A stretch of DNA of 39,018 nucleotides from contig PXST01000006.1 in the NCBI GenBank assembly GCA_003023405.1, positions 14,351 through 53,368 of the forward strand, given 5' to 3'. Positions 33,419 through 39,018 of this stretch are shown here, one piece after another. The translations under genes and the position numbers were made by a program. Under the pieces are notes generated by a model, which was not told the origin of the DNA, made no database searches, and saw nothing but the letters and a program-made list of their open reading frames with translations. Numbering within the stretch: the stretch's first letter is position 1; every line of letters starts with the position of its first letter. The DNA is from Halobacteriales archaeon SW_8_68_21. Its GTDB lineage: Archaea; Halobacteriota; Halobacteria; Halobacteriales; Haloferacaceae.

Positions 33419-33889
33419 TCACTCGACGACGACTTTACCGACCATTCCAGCCGCCTCGTGCGGGATACACACGTGTTCGTGGGTCCCCGTGGTCTCGAAG
33501 GTGTGGACGTACGACTGGCCCGACTGGACCACGCCCTCTCCGTTTTCCCAGCCGGTCCTCGCCTCCTCTTCCGATCCGAAGCCGCCGGACACCCAGTACG
33601 ACGCCTCCGCCGGGATCGAATCCTGGTAGGCCGTCACCGAGTGCGGCTCGCCGGCGGCGTGTCGCCACGCTACGGTGTCGCCCTGCGAGACCGTGAGCTC
33701 CGCCGGCGCGTACGCGACCGCCTCCATGTCGACGACGTGGTCGACGTCGTCCGGCACCCCGTCGACGACGTTTGGCCCCCCGATGAGCTCCGAATCGCCT
33801 CCCGATTCGCCCGACTCGGACCCGCCACCGCCCGCCCCAGCGAGGTCGAGGTCGAGCGGGAGATCTTCGACGGCGTCGACAGCGCGAAG
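33419..33889 (-). pseudogene. Halocyanin (blue copper protein) missing its signal sequence
   Basis: The copper domain is intact: WRHAAGEPHSVTAYQDS carries the first His, and HEHVCIPHEAAGMVGKVVVE the Cys-His-Met ligands. Upstream in the same frame is the Gly/Ser/Glu linker normally found between lipobox and domain (AGAGGGGSESGESGGDSELI). Before that the frame hits TAA at 33892-33890, inside a transposase fragment. The lipoprotein signal and start codon are therefore gone. A GTG at 33757 could start only a cytoplasmic copper domain. Halocyanins normally carry electrons at the outer membrane face, which this form could not reach. Confidence 0.8.
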
Positions 33890-34132
33890 TTATACAGTCG
33901 AGGCCGGTAGTCCGTCGACGACGCCTTCGGCATGAAATCTCTGATCGACTCATGCTGGTTCTCGATGTCCCAGCGCCGACTGTACCCGTTCACGACACTC
34001 GAGATCGCTTCGGGCTCAACGTGGTCCCGGTTCGCCACGGACACCGCACACTTCCCGTCGGCATCGTCGCTCGTGTTCGGCGCGTGTAGGAGATCCGCTT
34101 CGTGATGGACCTCGACGTCGATTTTGGGGGAG
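33881..34132 (-). mobile_element. Transposase remnant (IS4-like, both ends missing)
   Basis: Minus-strand frame of about 80 residues: SPKIDVEVHHEADLLHAPNT, then AVSVANRDHVEPEAISSVVN, GYSRRWDIENQHESIRDFMP and KASSTDYRPRLYNFAL. The block R-R-W-x-I-E-x-x-x-x-S-I-[KR]-D-F matches the Glu-containing C-terminal part of haloarchaeal IS4-type DDE transposases. Homology stops abruptly at 33881, where halocyanin sequence begins, and at about 34132, where a TAA and A/T-richer DNA begin. No terminal inverted repeats were found. The IS family is from memory. Confidence 0.75.
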
Positions 34133-34299
34133 CGTTAATTCATCCAGATTACGTCAGAACAGTTTGCTGAGAACGAACAGCTATCCATCAAACACGACTC
34201 TCCTGACTTAAGCTATACATTCGATCTCCGGAGGGTCATTCGATAAAGTGATCATTACGACTCACTCAACGATTATACGCAGCGATGATATCCGGCGTG
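34133..34299. other. Gene-free stretch at the composition boundary
   Basis: No gene seen. Base use changes here from GC-rich to a visibly more A/T-rich style that continues to the end of the window. It contains a TTAAG at about 34207 and several short A/T runs, but no clear promoter. Confidence 0.5.
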
Positions 34300-35043
34300 T
34301 CACTTGCCGGTGAATACGCCAAGCGTGTCATCAGTAATACCCGATCGGGAGTGAATCGTCACGAAGTCGTCCGCTTGAATCACCGTGCTTCCACTCGGGG
34401 TGATCGAGTCCTCGCCTCGGTCAATTCGGACGACAAGTACGCCGGGCGTCAGCAAATCTTCCTGATTCGCCTCCTTGAGGGTCTTCCCGGCGATTGGGGC
34501 GTCCTCCTTGACAACGAGTTCAACCACATCTGGGTCACCGGCAAGGCCTGCAACGCCCGTCACAGGCGATGTGGCTTCCTCTCGCTTTGGCCCGAACTGC
34601 GCGTACGGTCTAAAGTACTCTCTGTGGATCAGGCCCTCGTCGTCGATTCTGACACCGAGATCGGTGATGTCCTGTGAAATGCGCGTGATATCGTCAGTGT
34701 CGGTACCAACGGCCTTGATGCGAAGATCACCCTGCCCGGTCATGATCTCTCTGACGCTGACAACCCCTGGAACATCGAGTGCTCGTTGTGCAAGTTCTTG
34801 ACGCTCGGTTGCTGAGGTCGTACAGATGAAGAGGTTCGTCAAGCGACTATCGGCTCGTTCGTAGTTCACGTGGGCGTGATACCCAACGATGACACCGTCA
34901 TCTTCGAGGCGACTAATGCGGTTGCGTACTGTTGGTGGAGCGAGGCCGACCTCGTCTGCGATGTCCGGAGCAGACGTGTGCCGAGCCTCTTTTGTGAGGT
35001 AATAGAGGATCTGCTCGTCTACTTCATCGATTCGCTCTTCCAT
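34300..35043 (-). CDS. Lrp/AsnC-type transcription regulator fused to a TrkA C-terminal (RCK_C) domain
   Basis: 247 aa from ATG 35043. An N-terminal winged helix (MEERIDEVDEQILYYLTKEA, then DIADEVGLAPPTVRNRISRL) is followed by the Lrp ligand-binding (RAM) domain (VPGVVSVREIMTGQGDLRIK). A C-terminal RCK_C domain follows (VVELVVKEDAPIAGKTLKEA, then TPSGSTVIQADDFVTIHSRS). RCK_C domains bind small ligands in potassium transport proteins, so this regulator probably senses the same signal as TrkA and controls the divergent potassium genes. An imperfect inverted repeat lies just upstream of the start. Confidence 0.88.
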   Translation of the reverse strand: MEERIDEVDEQILYYLTKEARHTSAPDIADEVGLAPPTVRNRISRLEDDGVIVGYHAHVNYERADSRLTNLFICTTSATERQELAQRALDVPGVVSVREIMTGQGDLRIKAVGTDTDDITRISQDITDLGVRIDDEGLIHREYFRPYAQFGPKREEATSPVTGVAGLAGDPDVVELVVKEDAPIAGKTLKEANQEDLLTPGVLVVRIDRGEDSITPSGSTVIQADDFVTIHSRSGITDDTLGVFTGK

Positions 35044-35046
35044 ATT

Positions 35047-35074
35047 TATACGGTGTAATTGGTTCCGCACCATA
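35047..35074. promoter_or_regulatory. Candidate operator or promoter of the Lrp-RCK_C gene
   Basis: Imperfect inverted repeat: TATACGGTG at 35047-35055 against CACCATA at 35068-35074, just before the regulator's ATG. It overlaps an A/T-rich box (minus strand TAAATA, about 35073-35078). The position suits autoregulation. Confidence 0.35.
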
Positions 35075-35242
35075 TTTAGTCTATCTTTTTCTTTACGTTC
35101 GAAATCCGGTTGTCAGAGCAAACGGCTCACTCGTCGGATTCTCTAGACCTACTGATTTTACGGATTTAATAGACACGACGGTGGCAAAAACGATTAAAAC
35201 TATATTCCCTATTTTCGAACGAACCAAATCTTTCTACAGAAA

Positions 35243-35250
35243 TTATTTAT
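35243..35250 (+). promoter_or_regulatory. TATA box of the zinc-ribbon/uspA/trkA operon
   Basis: TTATTTAT centred 27.5 bases before ATG 35274. It fixes that start against in-frame upstream codons from 35181. Confidence 0.6.
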
Positions 35251-35273
35251 TCACCCGTATTTTACTAGCGAAT

Positions 35274-35720
35274 ATGACCGCGCAGGCGGACCATCAGAAA
35301 CTCCCCGATGCGCTTGTCGAAACTGTTGAGTACCTCGACGTTTCGACACTTCGTTCGGTGAGAACCTATCTGGACCAGCGCATCGACGATCTCCGTCCGA
35401 CACTCCCCGGAATGATTCGGGCGGAGACGGAGGGTGAAATTGTCGATATCACGGACAGAGGACCGTATACACTCGTCCGTAAGTATCCGACTCCCAGGAA
35501 CAGTTCTGACACATACTCACAGCCGCTTTTTTTCTATCGAGTGAAGCGTGAAAAGCGATTGAACGGTGAAGAAACGCTCCACTGGTCGTTCCTCGGAGAT
35601 GTCATCGAACCGCCCAGCGTCGAGTGTGGGAACTGCGGTGTCCTGCTGGATGAATCTACGACTACATGTCCACGCTGTGGTGAAGAACTATCACGCGACG
35701 CGGGAGGTGTAAGTCGATGA
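35274..35720 (+). CDS. Zinc-ribbon protein of unknown function in the potassium-uptake operon
   Basis: 148 aa. The N-terminal half is helical (LPDALVETVEYLDVSTLRSV, RTYLDQRIDDLRP). The middle is a beta-rich domain (AETEGEIVDITDRGPYTLVR, and LFFYRVKREKRLNGEETLHW). The end is a C4 zinc ribbon (CGNCGVLLDESTTTCPRCGE). ATG 35274 is supported by a TATA box. The stop overlaps the uspA ATG, so it belongs to the operon. Possibly a regulator; the family is not recognised. Confidence 0.7.
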   Translation: MTAQADHQKLPDALVETVEYLDVSTLRSVRTYLDQRIDDLRPTLPGMIRAETEGEIVDITDRGPYTLVRKYPTPRNSSDTYSQPLFFYRVKREKRLNGEETLHWSFLGDVIEPPSVECGNCGVLLDESTTTCPRCGEELSRDAGGVSR

Positions 35721-36139
35721 ACCAACCGCTTACTACACACCGTATCGTCTCCGTTGCCAACACGGACAATGTGCGTGCGACTGCGAGGTCCCTCAGGGAG
35801 TACCAACACGCCGAGGTTACAGTCGTCCACGTCGTCGAGAAGGCCGGCAGCGCGCCCGACAAACTCCCTCTCGAGCAGGCAGAGGAGTTGGCTCGGGAGT
35901 CCTTCGCTGCCTTCCGGGAGGTCATGCCCGACGTTGAGGTGGAACTCGTATACGACGAGAACGTCGTCGGGGGGATCGTCGACCTCGCAGTCGAAGTAGA
36001 TGCCAGCGCCATTGCGTTTCAGCCGCGTGGCGAGAGTCGTCTGGTCCAGTTGCTTGCCGGCGACAAAATCCTCAAACTTGTAACAAAATCGGATCTACCG
36101 GCCATCGCTCTGACCGACACCGACATGGAGGGCAGTTGA
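35717..36139 (+). CDS. Universal stress protein (UspA) family
   Basis: 140 aa. Starts THRIVSVANTDNVRATARSL, then AEVTVVHVVEKAG, a charged helix, EVELVYDENVVGGIVDLAVE, ASAIAFQPRGESRLVQLLAG and a final strand DLPAIALTD. The fold order fits UspA, but the usual ATP-binding G-x2-G-x9-G-S/T pattern is not evident, so it may not bind ATP. Overlaps the zinc-ribbon gene by four bases and ends one base before trkA. UspA proteins often sit with transporters as gating partners. Confidence 0.8.
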   Translation: MNQPLTTHRIVSVANTDNVRATARSLREYQHAEVTVVHVVEKAGSAPDKLPLEQAEELARESFAAFREVMPDVEVELVYDENVVGGIVDLAVEVDASAIAFQPRGESRLVQLLAGDKILKLVTKSDLPAIALTDTDMEGS

Positions 36140-36140
36140 G

Positions 36141-36827
36141 ATGTACATCATCGTCGTCGGAGCGGGCGACATCGGTACACCGCTGATCGACATCGCAGTT
36201 CGCTCCGGAAACGAGGTCGTCGTCATTGAGAAGGACACACGGAAAGCCGAGGCCGTTGCGAGCGACTACGACTGTCTGGTGCTCGACGCCGATGCAACGA
36301 CGAAAGAGACGCTGGCCGATGCCAGTGCTGGGCGAGCCGACGCGATCATCTCGACGACCGATCAGGATGCGACGAACGTCATGGTCTGTCTCCTCGCCAA
36401 GGAGTTCAACGTCCCGGCGATCACGTCTGTCGTTCATAGTCCTGAGCATATGAACCTCTTCCGGCAGATCGGCGTCAACACGGTCGAAAACCCACAACAA
36501 CTCATCGCTGAATATCTCTACCGAGCGGTCGCGAGGCCGGCTATCGTTGATCACATGCAGGTCGGTGACGAAGCAGAAGTCTTCGAAATCACGGTGACGG
36601 AGGACGCTCCACTTGCGGGAAAGACGCTCACGGAAGCGGGGAAGACGAATCTCTTGCCAGACGATGTCTTGATCGTCGCTATCGAGCGGAAGGGCGAAGC
36701 GAAGCCGCTAACACCGCGCGGAAATACCAGAATTCAGCCGAACGACCTCCTGACGGTCTATTCTGTAATCGGCGCGGAGCCGGAACTCACGGATGTCTTC
36801 GGCCACGACGAGGATCGGGAGGCGTAA
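36141..36827 (+). CDS. trkA: TrkA potassium-uptake regulatory subunit
   Basis: Cytosolic NAD(H)/ATP-sensing gate of the Trk channel. 228 aa with one RCK_N and one RCK_C domain (half the size of E. coli TrkA). RCK_N: MYIIVVGAGDIGTPLIDIAV with G-x-G-x-x-G, VVVIEKDTRKAE (acidic residue for the ribose), LDADATTKETLADA, and AIISTTDQDATNVMVCLLAK. RCK_C: FEITVTEDAPLAGKTLTEAG to IQPNDLLTVYSV. The RCK_C is similar to that of the divergent Lrp-type regulator. Confidence 0.94.
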   Translation: MYIIVVGAGDIGTPLIDIAVRSGNEVVVIEKDTRKAEAVASDYDCLVLDADATTKETLADASAGRADAIISTTDQDATNVMVCLLAKEFNVPAITSVVHSPEHMNLFRQIGVNTVENPQQLIAEYLYRAVARPAIVDHMQVGDEAEVFEITVTEDAPLAGKTLTEAGKTNLLPDDVLIVAIERKGEAKPLTPRGNTRIQPNDLLTVYSVIGAEPELTDVFGHDEDREA

Positions 36828-36836
36828 TTAATAGAG

Positions 36837-36941
36837 ATGAACGCTTCTCTCTCACCACGTACTGCTGTGGCGGGATCGATTAAACAACGTATTCTGAACT
36901 CTGACGACCACATCGGCGCAGCGATCACGTGGATACGATGA
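36837..36941 (+). CDS. Possible 34-residue ORF coupled to trkH
   Basis: ATG 36837 to TGA 36939-36941, overlapping ATG 36938 of trkH as ATGA. It encodes MNASLSPRTAVAGSIKQRIL then NSDDHIGAAITWIR. The gap between trkA and trkH is fully used by this frame, and the exact ATGA overlap repeats the style of the operon. It is too short to be sure, and has no recognised homologue. Confidence 0.35.
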   Translation: MNASLSPRTAVAGSIKQRILNSDDHIGAAITWIR

Positions 36942-38491
36942 GGGTGGACACGAGCACAGTCGGCCGAGACATCGGTCGAATCGTACAGGCTGTCTCACTG
37001 ATGATGGTCGTATCGATCGTCGTCGCCGCTCTCAATCGGGAGTTCTACACGATTCCAGCCTTCGTGGCCTCCGTGTTCGGTATGGCAGGTATCGGGACGG
37101 GGCTGGTCCGGCGATACCGGGACGCAGCCTCCCCAGAGAAGCGCGAGGCGATGGTCACCGCAGCGGCGGCGTGGGCCGTCGTCGGCGTCCTTGGAGGACT
37201 TCCATTTCTGCTCATCGCTTGGACGATACAGCTCGACCCGTTCCCAGTCTGGGCGAACACGCCGCCGATGGATTCGACCACGGCAGTGTTTCTCCACCCG
37301 CTTGATGCGGTGTTCGAGAGCATGAGCGGGTTCACCGGAACTGGCCTCACGATGGCCGCCGTGGAGGAGAACCTCCCACGGGCGCTTCACTGGTGGCGGT
37401 CGTTCATCGAGTGGGTCGGCGGTGTCGGTGTGATCGTCCTGACCGTTGCCGTCCTCCGGCGGGGCGGTGGAAGCAGCGGATCGTATACCCTCTACGAGAG
37501 CGAAGCACGCTCGGAGAAGATCCACCCGAGCATCGTGACGACGGTGCGGGAGATATGGAAAATCTTTGTCGGACTCACCCTCGGGTCAATCGTTCTGTTT
37601 CTTTTCGTCGGTATGCCGCCCTGGGATGCGCTCAACCACGGCATGACAGGTATTGCGACTGGGGGATTTTCTGTCCACGCCGAATCTATCGGGCACTACG
37701 GCAGTCCGCTGATCGAGTATGCGACGGTGCCGGTGATGGTTGCGGGGAGTATCGCCTTTCCTATCCACTACCTGATTGTGAAAGGTGAGATCCAGAACTT
37801 CTATACAGATCTCCAGACGCGGTGGGTATTCATCTGGTTCACTGTCGGTTCGCTCGTGTTGACCGCGATACTGTACGCGAACGGGCAGTACGCGACGCTC
37901 GAAGAAACCTTCCGCGTGAGTCTGTTCCAGTTCGTCTCCGCGACGTCGAACACCGGCTTTGGGAGTGCGACGATCGGCGGGGGAACGGAACAAGTCTGGA
38001 GCGCCGGCACGACGCTATTGGCATGTCTAGGGATGCTCACGGGTGCGGCGGCCGGATCGACGGTAAGCGGTCTCAAGCTGATTCGCGTGATCACGCTCGT
38101 CAAAGGAACCGTCTGGCAGATCCGAGAGGTGTTCCAGCCCGACTCCGCGATCCGGTATCTCCAGCTCGGTGAGCGGAAACTAAACGAGGAACAAGTCCAA
38201 CAGGAGTACACCGAGGCGACGGTCGTCTTCGTCCTTTGGCTCGCGTTCTTGGCCATCGGCGTCGCCGTGCTCCTACGCGTCCTCTCGCCTACACACCCAC
38301 TCGAGTACGTCATCTTCGATGTCATGAGCGCCCAGAGCAACGTCGGGTTGGATTCCGGCATCACCGGACCGACGATGCCCGATACCGCCAAGGCAATGTT
38401 GATAGTTAATATGTGGGTCGGTCGCCTCGAAATCATCCCTGTTGCCGTACTGCTTGGTTCCACTTTTCAGCGGCTCAATCTCTACAGGTGA
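36938..38491 (+). CDS. trkH: TrkH potassium-uptake channel subunit
   Basis: Membrane subunit of Trk, a dimer of four-fold pore repeats gated by TrkA. 517 aa from ATG 36938 (GTG 36929 is possible). The four filter loops are visible: SMSGFTGTGLTM, MTGIATGGFSVH, ATSNTGFGSATI and AQSNVGLDSGIT; each has the Gly that defines the family. The third pore region is followed by LTGAAAGSTVSGLKLIRVIT, the positively charged intramembrane/linker region typical of TrkH. The C-terminal helix ends near VGRLEIIPVAVLLGS. The gene is intact. Confidence 0.94.
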   Translation: MRVDTSTVGRDIGRIVQAVSLMMVVSIVVAALNREFYTIPAFVASVFGMAGIGTGLVRRYRDAASPEKREAMVTAAAAWAVVGVLGGLPFLLIAWTIQLDPFPVWANTPPMDSTTAVFLHPLDAVFESMSGFTGTGLTMAAVEENLPRALHWWRSFIEWVGGVGVIVLTVAVLRRGGGSSGSYTLYESEARSEKIHPSIVTTVREIWKIFVGLTLGSIVLFLFVGMPPWDALNHGMTGIATGGFSVHAESIGHYGSPLIEYATVPVMVAGSIAFPIHYLIVKGEIQNFYTDLQTRWVFIWFTVGSLVLTAILYANGQYATLEETFRVSLFQFVSATSNTGFGSATIGGGTEQVWSAGTTLLACLGMLTGAAAGSTVSGLKLIRVITLVKGTVWQIREVFQPDSAIRYLQLGERKLNEEQVQQEYTEATVVFVLWLAFLAIGVAVLLRVLSPTHPLEYVIFDVMSAQSNVGLDSGITGPTMPDTAKAMLIVNMWVGRLEIIPVAVLLGSTFQRLNLYR

Positions 38492-38727
38492 ATAACATTT
38501 GCGTGGGAACTGTCTATTTCAGCTGCCGGTAATCTCAGCATCTGGATGTGCTTCAAGTGTATATGGAACAGCTCGCTCGGCCACCTCCGAACCGTCTATT
38601 GGGATGGGAACACGTGAAATCATACAATATATAGGGTCGACCGTCGGATAAACACGGCGGATAACTTATCCCAATATTTGATATAAAGTTCGGAATATAT
38701 ACGTGTATTTGGTGATTGCCTTTCGAT
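38492..38727. other. A/T-rich intergenic region before the phosphate transporter
   Basis: No gene supported; short open frames on both strands look like chance. It contains two CGGATAA direct repeats (at about 38645 and 38658) and an A/T-rich promoter zone at 38676-38712. Confidence 0.5.
38694..38701 (+). promoter_or_regulatory. TATA box of the PiT gene
   Basis: AATATATA centred about 30 bases before the ATG at 38728. Confidence 0.5.
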
Positions 38728-39018
38728 ATGGTCATCATCCTTCTGTTCATTGGCCTGTTGGCAGCGGTATTCGTTGGCTTCAACATCGGTGGCTCGTCGA
38801 CGGGTGTCGCGTGGGGGCCGTCGGTCGGTGCGAAAGTTATCAATAAGACCGCCGCTACAGCCCTAATGACGTTTTTTGTCTTTCTTGATGGATGGACTGT
38901 TGGTCGAAACGTAATCGATACGCTCGGAGGCGAGATCGTTCCTGAAATCGCGTTTTCGATCGAGGCGAGTATCGTCGTCCTCTCATTCATCGGCTTCGGA
39001 ATGTTATTTGCTAATATC
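38728..39018 (+). CDS. Inorganic phosphate transporter, PiT family (partial, 5' part)
   Basis: Open from ATG 38728 to the window edge (97 codons), so the 3' part is missing. It starts MVIILLFIGLLAAVFVGFNI, then GGSSTGVAWGPSVGAKVINK, the N-terminal G-x-N-(I/D)-signature half of PiT transporters, where FNIGGS replaces the more usual F-N-D-x-x-N. Then ATALMTFFVFLDGWTVGRNV and IDTLGGEIVPE. At least three membrane helices are visible. It would import phosphate with Na+ or H+. It has its own promoter, separate from trkH. Confidence 0.85.
   Translation, partial: MVIILLFIGLLAAVFVGFNIGGSSTGVAWGPSVGAKVINKTAATALMTFFVFLDGWTVGRNVIDTLGGEIVPEIAFSIEASIVVLSFIGFGMLFANI

Noticed and set aside
38500..38727. Minus-strand frame from the end of trkH into the phosphate transporter
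   Set aside because: It is antisense to a convincing PiT N-terminus and crosses a promoter region; no motif.

Overview
The window comes from a haloarchaeon, probably Halorubrum-like. The DNA is GC-rich, the encoded proteins are strongly acidic, and the information-processing genes are archaeal: transcription factor S, the beta-CASP ribonuclease FttA/aCPSF1, RNase P proteins, proteasome alpha subunit, eL39, eL31, aIF6, eL20/LX, prefoldin alpha and FtsY. Many starts have a TATA-like box centred about 27 bases upstream, as expected for leaderless haloarchaeal transcripts. No rRNA, tRNA or CRISPR array was recognised.

Layout. 1-8315 (+) is a type IV pilus/secretion-like locus: a GspE/PilB-type ATPase cut by the window edge and by a frame break, a TadC/GspF-type membrane protein, and five small secreted proteins with pilin-like N-termini. 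Facing it at 8429-10327 (-) is a long pilin-like protein with a repetitive, probably beta-solenoid, C-terminal half. 10536-20154 holds an AlaX-type tRNA editing protein, TFS, two conserved unknowns, methylglyoxal synthase, a hydantoinase/oxoprolinase pair (hyuA-hyuB), FttA and another unknown. 20174-26665 (-) holds a short-chain dehydrogenase, a GNAT remnant, an RNase P p30 / methyltransferase / Pop5 / PsmA operon, a broken DUF6498-type membrane protein and a pentapeptide-repeat protein with a C-terminal pore-like domain. 26756-31419 (+) holds a DUF357 protein, an M20 peptidase and the run eL39-eL31-aIF6-eL20-prefoldin-FtsY. 31474-33889 (-) holds a frameshifted SMP-30 protein, a PAP2 membrane protein and a beheaded halocyanin.

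A transposase remnant at about 33881-34132 marks a change in composition. To its right the DNA is visibly more A/T-rich and encodes a potassium-uptake cluster: a Lrp-type regulator fused to an RCK_C domain, a zinc-ribbon protein, UspA, TrkA, a tiny ORF and TrkH, followed by the start of a PiT-type phosphate transporter that runs off the window.

Two themes stand out. First, accessory genes are repeatedly broken (ATPase, a pilin-like gene, GNAT, DUF6498, SMP-30, halocyanin) while every housekeeping gene reads cleanly. Second, three gene borders carry short tandem repeats of 19-25 bp. The most interesting candidate system is the multi-pilin secretion locus with its facing long pilin-like surface protein. 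All functions are inferred from sequence pattern alone; no database search was run.
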